From: Mariniflexile fucanivorans
GTDB taxonomy: Bacteria; Bacteroidota; Bacteroidia; Flavobacteriales; Flavobacteriaceae
Length of the DNA stretch: 64,000 bases
Assembly: GCF_004341235.1 (NCBI RefSeq)
Contig: NZ_SLUP01000001.1
Location: 372,001-436,000 of the forward strand
Direction of reading: 5' to 3'
Shown piece after piece: positions 11,970-21,203 of the stretch (its first letter is position 1; each line of letters opens with the position of its first letter). Under the pieces are notes generated by a model. It was not told where the DNA came from. It did not search any database and saw nothing but the letters and a program-made list of their open reading frames with translations. Both the position numbers and the translations under genes were made by a program.

Positions 11970-13817
11970 ATGTGTGGAATTGTAGGATATATTGGAACAA
12001 GAGAAGCGTATCCAATTATAATAGAAGGACTTAAACGACTAGAATACAGAGGTTATGATAGTGCTGGTATCGCACTTTTTGACGGTTCAGAACTTAAAAT
12101 TTCCAAAACAAAAGGAAAAGTTTCAGATTTAGAAGCACGTGCAGATAAAGAAATAACCAAAAACGGCAATATTGGTATTGGACACACAAGATGGGCAACC
12201 CATGGTGTTCCAAACGATGTTAATTCACATCCACACATTTCCAATTCTGGAGACTTAGTTATTATTCATAATGGTATTATTGAAAATTATGAAACTTTAA
12301 AACAAGAATTGATTTCTAGAGGATACACTTTCAAATCGGATACAGATACCGAGGTTTTAATAAATTTAATTGAAGAAGTAAAGAAACAAGAAAACGTTAA
12401 GTTAGGTCAAGCCGTTCAAATTGCTTTAAATCAAGTTATTGGCGCTTATGCTATAGCTGTTTTCGATAAAACGAAGCCAGAAGAAATTGTTATCGCCCGT
12501 TTAGGAAGCCCCTTAGCCGTTGGTGTTGGTGAAAATGAATATTTTATTGCTAGTGATGCCTCTCCTTTTTTAGAATATACTAAAAATGCCATTTATTTAG
12601 AAGATGAAGAAATGGCGATAATTAGGTTCCATAAAGGCATTAAAGTTAGAAAAATTAAAGATGACTCTATAGTGCCTGCCTATGTTCAAGAACTTCAAAT
12701 GAATTTAGAGCAAATTGAAAAAGGTGGCTATGAACATTTCATGTTAAAAGAAATACACGAACAACCAAAAGCAATTACAGATACGTATAGAGGGCGCTTA
12801 TTAAGAAACGAAGCTATAATAAAAATGGCGGGTGTTGAGGATAACATGAAAAAATTCCTTAATGCGAATCGTATTATCATTGTAGCTTGTGGTACTTCAT
12901 GGCATGCTGGTTTAGTAGCAGAATATATATTTGAAGAATTGGCAAGAATACCTGTTGAAGTTGAATATGCTTCAGAATTCAGATATAGAAACCCAATTAT
13001 TGGTGAGAATGATGTTGTTATTGCTATTTCACAATCTGGTGAAACCGCCGATACTTTAGCCGCCATAAAATTAGCAAAATCTAAAGGTGCTTTTGTTTTT
13101 GGCGTTTGTAATGTAGTAGGTTCATCTATTGCCAGAGAAGCCCATGCTGGCGCATACACGCATGCAGGCCCAGAAATTGGAGTTGCTTCAACAAAAGCAT
13201 TTACTACACAAATTACGATTTTAACCCTAATGGCATTACGTTTGGCTAGAGCTAAAGGCACTATTAGTAGTTCAGACTTCAGACAGCATTTATTAGAATT
13301 AGAATTGATTCCTAATAAAGTAGAACAAGCACTAAAATCGGATGCACATATTAAAATGATTGCAGACATCTATAAAGATTCCCGCAACTGTTTATATTTA
13401 GGAAGAGGTTTTAATTTCCCTGTGGCATTAGAAGGTGCTTTAAAATTAAAAGAGATTTCATATATACACGCTGAAGGGTATCCTGCTGCTGAAATGAAGC
13501 ATGGTCCTATCGCTTTAATTGACGAAAATATGCCAATTATTGTAATAGCAACAAAAAAGGGGCATTACGAAAAAGTAGTAAGCAATATTCAAGAAATTAA
13601 ATCGAGAAAAGGAAAAATTATAGGCATCGTAACCGAAGGTGATACCCAAGTTAGAGAATTGGCAGATCATGTTATTGAAGTTCCAGACACCTTAGAATCT
13701 TTATCTCCTTTATTAACTACCATTCCTCTTCAACTATTATCTTACCATATCGCTGTATTGTTAGGTAAAAATGTAGATCAACCCCGTAACTTAGCAAAAT
13801 CTGTTACAGTAGAATAA
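11970..13817 (+). CDS. glmS: Glutamine--fructose-6-phosphate aminotransferase (isomerizing)
   Basis: GlmS makes glucosamine-6-phosphate from fructose-6-phosphate and glutamine, the entry step to peptidoglycan and LPS amino sugars. The N-terminal glutaminase domain starts MCGIVGYIG with the nucleophile Cys2 and has HTRWATHG and HNGIIENY. Two SIS sugar-isomerase domains follow (CGTSWHAGL, SQSGETADT; LGRGFNFPVALEGALKLKEISYIHAEGYPAAEMKHGPIAL). It ends in the usual LAKSVTVE. Length is 615 aa, full and intact. A strong hairpin terminator follows. Confidence 0.98.
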   Translation: MCGIVGYIGTREAYPIIIEGLKRLEYRGYDSAGIALFDGSELKISKTKGKVSDLEARADKEITKNGNIGIGHTRWATHGVPNDVNSHPHISNSGDLVIIHNGIIENYETLKQELISRGYTFKSDTDTEVLINLIEEVKKQENVKLGQAVQIALNQVIGAYAIAVFDKTKPEEIVIARLGSPLAVGVGENEYFIASDASPFLEYTKNAIYLEDEEMAIIRFHKGIKVRKIKDDSIVPAYVQELQMNLEQIEKGGYEHFMLKEIHEQPKAITDTYRGRLLRNEAIIKMAGVEDNMKKFLNANRIIIVACGTSWHAGLVAEYIFEELARIPVEVEYASEFRYRNPIIGENDVVIAISQSGETADTLAAIKLAKSKGAFVFGVCNVVGSSIAREAHAGAYTHAGPEIGVASTKAFTTQITILTLMALRLARAKGTISSSDFRQHLLELELIPNKVEQALKSDAHIKMIADIYKDSRNCLYLGRGFNFPVALEGALKLKEISYIHAEGYPAAEMKHGPIALIDENMPIIVIATKKGHYEKVVSNIQEIKSRKGKIIGIVTEGDTQVRELADHVIEVPDTLESLSPLLTTIPLQLLSYHIAVLLGKNVDQPRNLAKSVTVE

Positions 13818-13850
13818 TTAAAAAACTATTTAGATAATTAACATAAAATG

Positions 13851-13884
13851 AAACGTCATAATCAAAACTTGATTATGACGTTTT
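13851..13884 (+). terminator. Hairpin terminator after glmS
   Basis: A perfect 15-bp stem (AAACGTCATAATCAA at 13851-13865 pairing with 13869-13883) with a 3-nt loop runs into TTTT, 34 bp after the glmS stop. Confidence 0.85.
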
Positions 13885-14040
13885 CTTATTTATAGCCTAT
13901 TTTTTTACATATAAATCAATATTTACCCCCTTTTTTTGTTAAAACCTACTATGCATGCATAATTTTTATGCACTTTTTTTACTAAGTAATATTTAATTTA
14001 TTTATATTGCTCAACTCAAACTAAAACTAAATAATACTAA

Positions 14041-16788
14041 ATGAAAACAATTCTTCCTTTTTTACTGTTGTTTTTTTGTGGCTTCACTTATTCACAAACT
14101 ACAATCTCTGGCTCTGTAACAGACGATAATAACCAACCCATACCCGGGGCAAATATTATTGTTGTAGGAACTTCCACAGGAACAGTTACAGATTTTGATG
14201 GAAACTTCACACTAACCTTTGGGCAAAACCCACCTTTTAGCGTTCGGTCAAGTAGTGTAGGTTTTGAAACTATTACCATGCAAGTAACAGCGAATAATCA
14301 AAAATTAAATTTCATTCTTAAAGAAGGTACGTCATTGGACGAGGTCGTTATTTCAGCTTCCAGAACACCAGAACGAATTTTTGAATCGCCAGTAACGGTA
14401 GAACGCTTAGGGCTTAAAGAAATAAAAAATACTGCTTCTGCCGATTTTTATGATGGTTTGGAAAACTTAAAAGGTGTAGATGTGAATGTGAATAGTTTAA
14501 CTTTTAAATCTGTTAATACCCGTGGTTTTGCAACTTTTGCTAATAATCGTTTCATGCAATTGGTAGATGGTATGGACAACTCCTCACCGGCACTAAACTT
14601 TCCTTTAGGTAATTTGGTAGGGATGACAGAAACAGATGTTTTAAGTATTGAACTTTTACCAGGAGCATCATCGGCTCTTTACGGAGCAAATGCGTTTAAT
14701 GGTATATTATTCATGCGAAGCAAAAACCCTTTTCAACATCAAGGTATTAGTGCATCTATTAAAAGAGGAATCACATCACAAAAAGCTTCTGGCGATAACC
14801 CCTATACAGATGTAAGTTTTCGTGCAGCACACAAGTTTAGCAATAAATTTGCTGCAAAAGTCAACTTTGGGTATTTAAAAGGAACCGATTGGGCTGCAAA
14901 TAGTGAGGTTGATAAAACCAATATTGGTGGTACGCGCGCAAATACAGATTATGATGGTGTTAACGTGTATGGTGATGAAGTTTCTACAAACCTTAAAGCT
15001 GTTAAAGAAAGTCCCGCATTTTTAGCTCAACTACCAAACTCAGCTTTAGCAAATTTAGTCCCAAATGTTGTGGTTAGTAGAACAGGTTATGATGAAGGTG
15101 ACTTAACTGACTATAATGCTGAGAGTGTAAAAGCTGATTGGGGTTTATATTACAGACCATTTGAAGACGATTTTGAAATATCATATGTTGGAAAAGTAGG
15201 CTCGGGCTCCACCATATACCAAGGTACAAACCGATACAATATTGATGGTTTCTTTCAACAACAGCATAAATTTGAAATTAAAAACGACAACTTTTTTTTA
15301 AGAGGCTACGTGGTTACAGATAAAGCCGGAGACTCTTATGATATGGTGTTTACTGGAATCAACATAAACAGAGCATGGAAGGACGATAATACGTGGTTTG
15401 GTGAATATGCTGGCGCATATATTAGTGAAACCCTTAATGGTGCAACAGATGCTGAAGCCCACGCAGCAGCAAGAGTTGCAGCAGATACAGGCATGTTATC
15501 ACCAGAATCTGATGGCTTTAAAGCAGCTTTTAATAGAAGTATTGCAGACCCAGATTTATCGACTGGTTCAAAATTTCAGGATGAATCTAAATACTATCAT
15601 GCAGATGGAAACTACAATTTTAGCCAGTTAATAGATTTTGCCGAAATTCAAGTTGGTGGCTCTTATAGAAAATATAACTTAAACTCATTTGGAACTATCT
15701 ATACAGATAAAGATGGACCAATTGAATATTCTGAATTTGGCGTTTATACACAAATTCAAAAAGATTTGGAATTAAATGATATGCTAAAATTAAAGTTAAC
15801 AGGTTCTGTAAGATATGATAAATCTGAATTTTTCGATGGTTTCTTTTCTCCAAGAATTTCTGCAGGCTTAACTGTTAATGAAAACCATAATATTAGAGCT
15901 TCAGTACAAACCGGATTTAGAAATCCCACAACCCAAGATTTATTTATAGGGCTAAATGCTGGTAGAGCAATTTTAGTGGGTTCTGCTCCAAACAATTTAG
16001 ACCGGTATGTGCATGTTGATGGCGCTTTTACACAAACTGGTCGCGTGGCTTACGAAAATTCATATACCGCTACTTCAGTACAAGAGCTTGCTGCTACTGG
16101 AAACCCTGCTGTTTTAGAAATTGCAAATCCAGATTTAATAAAACCAGAACAAGTTTCATCTGCCGAAGTTGGGTATAGAGGAAAATTTAATGGTATCATA
16201 GTAGATTTTAGTGCTTATTACAATAAGTATAAAGATTTCATTTCCCAAGCCGTTGTAATCTCTCCATACTATGGAACTGTGGGTGATGGTGCAGCATCTG
16301 TTGCCGCTATCGCTAATGGCGATTACCAAGCATACAGCACCTATACAAACTCACCTGCCGATGTGAACTCTTATGGTGCATCTCTTGGCCTATCAACCAA
16401 AGTTTTTGGGGATTTTGACTTAGGTGGAAGCTACACCTTTTCTAAATTAGATTTCGACCAAAACAAATACCCAGATTTTACAACAAATTTTAATACTCCA
16501 GAACATAAATTTAAAGCAACTTTTGGCAATACGGAATTGTTTAAAAACTTCGGTTTTAATGTCGCTTACAGATTTAGTGATGATTATTTTTGGGAAGCAA
16601 CTTTTGCAAATGGCGTAGTACCAGAATTTCATGTAGTGGATGCTCAAGTTAACTTAACGGTACCGAGTATGAAATCAATTTTTAAAGCGGGAGCAACTAA
16701 CCTTACTGGTAAAGAATACTTTAGTGCTTACGGAACAGGACATATAGGTTCTATGTATTATATATCATGGACAATTAACAACTTATAA
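14041..16788 (+). CDS. TonB-dependent receptor with carboxypeptidase-regulatory-like N-domain
   Basis: This is a 915 aa outer-membrane beta-barrel receptor. Signal peptide residues 1-19 end in YSQT. A CarboxypepD_reg-like domain follows (ISGSVTDDNNQPIPGANIIVVGTSTGTVTDFDGNFTL, about 22-105). The plug domain (LDEVVISASRTPERIFESPVTVERL, GFATFANNRFMQLVDGMDNSS, LLPGASSALYGANAFNGIL) precedes a barrel of about 650 residues that ends in a terminal aromatic-rich strand. The partner immediately downstream is an SGNH-hydrolase lipoprotein starting 1 bp after the stop, so the two form an uptake pair. The substrate is unknown; a lipid or ester-linked molecule would fit the partner. Confidence 0.9.
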   Translation: MKTILPFLLLFFCGFTYSQTTISGSVTDDNNQPIPGANIIVVGTSTGTVTDFDGNFTLTFGQNPPFSVRSSSVGFETITMQVTANNQKLNFILKEGTSLDEVVISASRTPERIFESPVTVERLGLKEIKNTASADFYDGLENLKGVDVNVNSLTFKSVNTRGFATFANNRFMQLVDGMDNSSPALNFPLGNLVGMTETDVLSIELLPGASSALYGANAFNGILFMRSKNPFQHQGISASIKRGITSQKASGDNPYTDVSFRAAHKFSNKFAAKVNFGYLKGTDWAANSEVDKTNIGGTRANTDYDGVNVYGDEVSTNLKAVKESPAFLAQLPNSALANLVPNVVVSRTGYDEGDLTDYNAESVKADWGLYYRPFEDDFEISYVGKVGSGSTIYQGTNRYNIDGFFQQQHKFEIKNDNFFLRGYVVTDKAGDSYDMVFTGININRAWKDDNTWFGEYAGAYISETLNGATDAEAHAAARVAADTGMLSPESDGFKAAFNRSIADPDLSTGSKFQDESKYYHADGNYNFSQLIDFAEIQVGGSYRKYNLNSFGTIYTDKDGPIEYSEFGVYTQIQKDLELNDMLKLKLTGSVRYDKSEFFDGFFSPRISAGLTVNENHNIRASVQTGFRNPTTQDLFIGLNAGRAILVGSAPNNLDRYVHVDGAFTQTGRVAYENSYTATSVQELAATGNPAVLEIANPDLIKPEQVSSAEVGYRGKFNGIIVDFSAYYNKYKDFISQAVVISPYYGTVGDGAASVAAIANGDYQAYSTYTNSPADVNSYGASLGLSTKVFGDFDLGGSYTFSKLDFDQNKYPDFTTNFNTPEHKFKATFGNTELFKNFGFNVAYRFSDDYFWEATFANGVVPEFHVVDAQVNLTVPSMKSIFKAGATNLTGKEYFSAYGTGHIGSMYYISWTINNL

Positions 16789-16789
16789 A

Positions 16790-18346
16790 ATGAAGACTAT
16801 TATGAATACAAAATATATATGGCTGTTATTAACACTTATTGGTTTTACAGCATGTAATGATATTGAAGATGTAAGCAGAGAAGAAGTTCAAGTATTACCT
16901 GAACTAACAACAGGTTCGGTCGATTTCTCATCATATGTAGCCGTAGGAGCTTCATTTACAGCAGGTTTTACAGATAGCGCTTTATTTATAGCATCCCAAG
17001 AAAACTCGTTCCCGAATATATTATCCCAACAATTTGCAAAAGTTGGAAGTGGTGATTTCACACAACCTTTAATGAATGATAATTTGGGTGGTATTGCTTT
17101 AGGCGGGGTACAACTAGCTGGTTCAACGGTAGCACCAAGATTAGTTTTTGGTGGCGCTGGTCCTGTACCATTGGCAACCGCTTTAGGGCGTCCTGTACTC
17201 TCAACCACAGATCTAGCCGTAAATAACTTAACTGGGCCCTTCAATAATATGGGAGTTCCTGGTGCCAAAAGTTATCATTTACTTTTTGATGGCTACGGAA
17301 ATATAGCGAACTTAGCAACTAAAACCGCTAACCCTTATTTTGTAAGAATGGCATCTAGTGCTACGGCTACCGTATTAGGTGATGCTATGGCAAAAAAGCC
17401 AACATTTTTTACATTATCTGAAATTGGAGGTAATGATGTTTTAGGATATGCCTTATCGGGTGGAGACGGAACAGACGTTATAACCCCAAGTACTGGAGCT
17501 GTAGGTGTAGGTTTTGATGCTACTTTTAGTTACTTGGTCACCACCTTAACTTCTAGCGGTGCAAAAGGTGTTGTAACCAATGTGCCTTACATTACAGATT
17601 TACCCCATTTTACTACAGTTCCTTATAATCCAATTCCCTTAGATGCTGCAACAGCTGCATACTTAAATAGCGTTGCTGCCTATGGCGCATATAATGCAGG
17701 TCTTGTTCAAGCTTTTGCTTATTTAGTAAGTGTTGGTGCAAAAACACAAACGGAAGCGGATGCCGAAATCGCTAAAAGAACCATCTCTTTCTCAGCTTCA
17801 ACTAATAACGCCGTTGTAATTATGGACGAAAGTTTAACGGATTTAACTAGTATTAATCCTGCTTTAGAAAGCATGAGACAAGCAACTTCTGCAGATTTAT
17901 TCGTTTTATCGGCTTCATCATTTATAGGAACTCTTGCTGTACCAGGAAATGCTCAAACCGTAAACGGCGTTGCGGTTCCTTTAGAAGATAAATGGGTACT
18001 TATACCTAGTGAACAGGCTACTATTAAGGCAGCTACCGATGCTTATAATACAACTATTGCTAGTGTAGCAACCTCTAATCCTAACATAGCTTTAGTAGAT
18101 TTAAATAGTATTTTACAAGAATTAGCCTCAACAGGAATTTCTTTTGATAGCTTTACCATGAATGCTAAATTAGTAACTGGCGGCGCTATTAGTTTAGATG
18201 GCATACATCTAACCGCTAGAGGTTATGCTTATATGGCAAATAAATTTCTGGAAGCTATTGATGCTAAATTTGGCTCCAATTTTGTAGAATCAGGAAATGT
18301 TGCAAAAGCAAAAGACTATCCAACAAATTATTCTCCAACATTATAA
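16790..18346 (+). CDS. SGNH/GDSL-type hydrolase lipoprotein paired with TonB receptor
   Basis: This is a 518 aa lipoprotein with signal peptide and lipobox FTAC. SGNH hydrolase blocks are visible. Block I reads VAVGASFTAGF (GAS in place of GDS, serine retained), block III is GGNDVLGYAL with the catalytic-site Asn, and block V is DGIHLTARGYAYMANKF, giving the DxxH pair. The enzyme is therefore probably an active lipase/esterase-type hydrolase on the cell surface. An alternative in-frame start at 16802 (MNTKYIWL) also precedes the signal peptide. It is translated directly after the TonB receptor gene. Confidence 0.85.
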   Translation: MKTIMNTKYIWLLLTLIGFTACNDIEDVSREEVQVLPELTTGSVDFSSYVAVGASFTAGFTDSALFIASQENSFPNILSQQFAKVGSGDFTQPLMNDNLGGIALGGVQLAGSTVAPRLVFGGAGPVPLATALGRPVLSTTDLAVNNLTGPFNNMGVPGAKSYHLLFDGYGNIANLATKTANPYFVRMASSATATVLGDAMAKKPTFFTLSEIGGNDVLGYALSGGDGTDVITPSTGAVGVGFDATFSYLVTTLTSSGAKGVVTNVPYITDLPHFTTVPYNPIPLDAATAAYLNSVAAYGAYNAGLVQAFAYLVSVGAKTQTEADAEIAKRTISFSASTNNAVVIMDESLTDLTSINPALESMRQATSADLFVLSASSFIGTLAVPGNAQTVNGVAVPLEDKWVLIPSEQATIKAATDAYNTTIASVATSNPNIALVDLNSILQELASTGISFDSFTMNAKLVTGGAISLDGIHLTARGYAYMANKFLEAIDAKFGSNFVESGNVAKAKDYPTNYSPTL

Positions 18347-18361
18347 AATTTCAATTATATT

Positions 18362-18395
18362 AAACCACTATCTTATAGAGCATAGTGGTTTTTTT
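18362..18395 (+). terminator. Terminator after the SGNH lipoprotein gene
   Basis: AAACCACTAT at 18362-18371 pairs with ATAGTGGTTT at 18382-18391, followed by a T run. Confidence 0.8.
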
Positions 18396-18493
18396 ATGCC
18401 ATAAAACGACTTTAACCATTTAAAATATGGTTCCTATTTTTAACCATCACTATTTTTGATAAATAGGTTTTCGGTAAAGAACAAAAAATTATG

Positions 18494-18501
18494 TAGTTTT
18501 G
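18494..18501 (+). promoter_or_regulatory. -7 element TAGTTTTG for pyrH-frr
   Basis: TAGTTTTG followed by C matches TAnnTTTG, 20 bp upstream of the pyrH ATG. Confidence 0.5.
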
Positions 18502-18521
18502 CTGAACTTTCAAAAACTATT

Positions 18522-19229
18522 ATGAAATATAAAAGAATTCTTTTAAAACTTTCTGGTGAAGCCCTAATGGGAGAACGCCAGTACGGTATTGATCCAGAAC
18601 GTTTATCCGAATATGCAAAAGACATTAAAACCATAACCGACAAAGGCGTTCAAGTTGCCATCGTTATTGGTGGTGGTAATATTTTTAGAGGTGTTGCCGG
18701 CGCAAGTAACGGTATGGACCGTGTACAAGGAGACCATATGGGTATGCTAGCAACCGTTATAAACGGGTTGGCGCTACAAAGTGCATTGGAAGATGCTGGT
18801 TTACCAACACGCTTACAATCTGCCGTACACATCAACCAAGTTGCAGAACCTTTTATACGCCGTAAAGCGATGCGTCACCTAGAAAAAGGGCGTGTTGTTA
18901 TTTTTGGAGGCGGAACAGGAAACCCTTATTTCACCACAGATTCGGCAGCAGTTTTACGTGCTATTGAAATTGAAGCCGATGTTATTTTAAAAGGAACTCG
19001 TGTTGATGGTATTTATAATGTAGATCCTGAAAAAGATGACAAAGCGGTTAAATTCAATTTCATTTCATTTGAAGATGTATTGAAAAAAGGTTTAAAAGTT
19101 ATGGATACAACGGCATTTACATTAAGTCAAGAAAATGAATTGCCTATTATAGTTTTCGACATGAATAAAAAAGGCAACTTACTAAAAGTTGTTTCTGGCG
19201 AAAAAGTAGGAACCGAGGTAAACCTGTAA
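18522..19229 (+). CDS. pyrH: UMP kinase
   Basis: PyrH phosphorylates UMP to UDP. The N-terminus [17 protein letters not shown] is the bacterial UMP kinase start, followed by the glycine-rich [22 protein letters not shown] and [19 protein letters not shown]. Length is 235 aa. I use the ATG at 18522; the open frame extends 22 codons upstream through the promoter region but those residues are not family-like. It is upstream of frr, the usual bacterial pairing. Confidence 0.97.
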   Translation: MKYKRILLKLSGEALMGERQYGIDPERLSEYAKDIKTITDKGVQVAIVIGGGNIFRGVAGASNGMDRVQGDHMGMLATVINGLALQSALEDAGLPTRLQSAVHINQVAEPFIRRKAMRHLEKGRVVIFGGGTGNPYFTTDSAAVLRAIEIEADVILKGTRVDGIYNVDPEKDDKAVKFNFISFEDVLKKGLKVMDTTAFTLSQENELPIIVFDMNKKGNLLKVVSGEKVGTEVNL

Positions 19230-19272
19230 TTTGGCTTAATTTTTGAGTTATTGATTGAAAAAGTTTCATATT

Positions 19273-19830
19273 ATGAATGAGGAAATACAATTTATATTAG
19301 ACACTGCAAAAGAGTCGATGAATGCTGCAATTAAGCATTTAGAAAAGCAATTTGTAAACATTAGAGCGGGAAAAGCTAGTCCTGCCATGCTTGGAAGTGT
19401 TATGGTGAACTATTATGGTGCCCAAACACCACTTTCACAAGTTGCCAATGTAAACACTCCAGATGGTAGGACCATTACGGTTCAACCTTGGGAAAAAAAG
19501 ATGCTTCAAGAAATTGAAAAAGGCATCCAAATTGCAAACCTTGGTTTCAACCCCATGAACAATGGAGATACCATAATAATTAATGTACCACCTTTAACGG
19601 AAGAACGTCGCCGCGATTTAGCAAAACAAGCTAAAGCGGAAGCAGAAGATGCCAAAATAGGAATTCGCTCTGCTAGAAAAGATGCCAATAATGATATTAA
19701 AAAGGCTGAGGATGTTTCTGAAGATTTGAAAAAAAATGCCGAAGTAGATATACAACAATTAACAGATACCTACGTTAAAAAGATTGATGACCTTTTCGAT
19801 AACAAAGAAAAGGAAATTATGACTGTGTAA
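19273..19830 (+). CDS. frr: Ribosome recycling factor
   Basis: RRF splits post-termination ribosomes together with EF-G. The protein has the typical three-helix-bundle sequence: MNAAIKHLEKQFVNIRAGKASPAML, YYGAQTPLSQVANV, TITVQPWEKKML, NNGDTIIINVPPLTEERRRDLAKQAK. With the ATG at 19273 it is 185 aa, the standard length. An ATG 6 codons upstream (MKKFHI) is less likely. A strong terminator follows. Confidence 0.97.
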   Translation: MNEEIQFILDTAKESMNAAIKHLEKQFVNIRAGKASPAMLGSVMVNYYGAQTPLSQVANVNTPDGRTITVQPWEKKMLQEIEKGIQIANLGFNPMNNGDTIIINVPPLTEERRRDLAKQAKAEAEDAKIGIRSARKDANNDIKKAEDVSEDLKKNAEVDIQQLTDTYVKKIDDLFDNKEKEIMTV

Positions 19831-19834
19831 TTTT

Positions 19835-19861
19835 AAAGCGACTTTATAGTCGCTTTTTTTT
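19835..19861 (+). terminator. Terminator after frr
   Basis: AAAGCGACT (19835-19843), loop TTAT, AGTCGCTTT (19848-19856), then a run of T. Confidence 0.88.
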
Positions 19862-19889
19862 CTACAAACCTTAGCTTTACATTGTACCT

Positions 19890-21155
19890 ATGTTTAAATA
19901 TGGCATTCTTCTTTTTTGCATTTTGTATGCTACACTATTTCAGGCACAATCTTCTCATGAAAACGATTTAAAAACTTCAAACGATTCTATTAAAAAAAAT
20001 GCTTTTGTAAAAGGGCTTGGTAATGGATATGTTTCAACTAAATATTTTAATTTCGATTTAAGATATCTTATAAAGTACAATCAATATGAAGGCATACGAA
20101 CCGGAATTGGCGGTATTACAAATGATGCCTTTTCAGAAAAAGTAAGAGTAAATGGCTATACTGTTTACGGTTTTAGAGACCACCGTTTTAAATACAGTGT
20201 TGGCAGTAGTTTTAGGTTAATAGAAAAATCTAATACTTGGATGACGCTTTCATATACCGACGACCTACAAGAAACTGGTAGTACCAAATTTTTAACGGAC
20301 AAGCGGTTTTTTCAGTTTTTTGAACCCCGTTTGCTTAATATCGATTTATTTCATAAACACATTACAAAAGCAGTGGCGTTTGAACATGAAATATCAAATA
20401 ATTTAAATACGGAAACTGAATTCTCGACAAGTAACATAGCACCTACCTATAGCTATGGCTATGTGACCGATAATGGCATACTTAACACATTCAAATTAAG
20501 TATGGCGAAAGTGGCTCTGCAATGGAAACCCCTAAAAAATTCATCAGCTTCTGAAATAGATTCCAATGAAAATGATTACCCATTAATAACATTGCAATAC
20601 ACCAAAAGCTTTAACGATGTTTTTAAGAGCGACTTAAGTTTTTCAAAATTAGATTTTAGGACCATTCATCAAATAGGAAAAAAAGACGGCAATCTATCTG
20701 AAATCACACTTGTTGGAGGTATCGCTAACGGAGATATTCCGTTAACACATTTATACCATGCCTACCCCAACAACATTACTAAAGAAACCATCATGCAACG
20801 TTTCTCGGTGGCAGGCACCAATAGTTTTGAAACCATGTTTTTTAACGAATTTTTTTCTGATAAGTTCGCTACATTTCAATTGAAACATTTCCTAAAACCT
20901 TTTAATGTTTCAGAACGTTACAAGCCCCAAATGGTTTTAATTACCCGTTATGCCATTGGCGATACAAAACATCCTGAAAAACACCAAAATGTCACTTTCG
21001 GATCGCTTAAAAAGGGTTATACAGAATCAGGTTTTGAAATCAATAAACTACTTTTTGGTTTTGGTCTAAGCTTCACCTACCGCTATGGTGCCTACCACTT
21101 GCCAGAAATTGGTGATAATGTTGCCTTTAAATTTACATTTAACTTGACTTTATGA
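19890..21155 (+). CDS. Outer-membrane beta-barrel protein, DUF5686 C-terminal-like
   Basis: This is a 421 aa protein with a signal peptide (MFKYGILLFCILYATLFQAQ), then almost entirely alternating beta-strand sequence ending in FKFTFNLTL, as expected for an outer-membrane barrel. Stretches such as LRYLIKYNQYEGIRTGIGGITND, PRLLNIDLFHKHITKA and a late YRYGAYHLPEIGDN resemble the barrel half of DUF5686/carboxypeptidase-regulatory proteins. The usual N-terminal regulatory domain is absent, so this is a barrel-only form. The cargo is unknown. It lies between frr and the MMPL exporter. Confidence 0.7.
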   Translation: MFKYGILLFCILYATLFQAQSSHENDLKTSNDSIKKNAFVKGLGNGYVSTKYFNFDLRYLIKYNQYEGIRTGIGGITNDAFSEKVRVNGYTVYGFRDHRFKYSVGSSFRLIEKSNTWMTLSYTDDLQETGSTKFLTDKRFFQFFEPRLLNIDLFHKHITKAVAFEHEISNNLNTETEFSTSNIAPTYSYGYVTDNGILNTFKLSMAKVALQWKPLKNSSASEIDSNENDYPLITLQYTKSFNDVFKSDLSFSKLDFRTIHQIGKKDGNLSEITLVGGIANGDIPLTHLYHAYPNNITKETIMQRFSVAGTNSFETMFFNEFFSDKFATFQLKHFLKPFNVSERYKPQMVLITRYAIGDTKHPEKHQNVTFGSLKKGYTESGFEINKLLFGFGLSFTYRYGAYHLPEIGDNVAFKFTFNLTL

Positions 21156-21175
21156 GGTATTGCCCTCAATTTTTC

Positions 21176-21183
21176 TACCTTTG
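21176..21183 (+). promoter_or_regulatory. -7 element TACCTTTG for the MMPL exporter gene
   Basis: TACCTTTG matches TAnnTTTG, 20 bp before the ATG at 21204. The nearest TTG (21160-21162) stands at shorter than usual spacing. Confidence 0.5.
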
Positions 21184-21203
21184 CCCAACTTTTTATTTAA
21201 GGT

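Noticed and set aside
12728-13369. 213-codon open frame on the minus strand inside glmS
   Set aside because: It is antisense to the conserved SIS domains of glmS and its translation has no domain-like pattern; it is a composition shadow.
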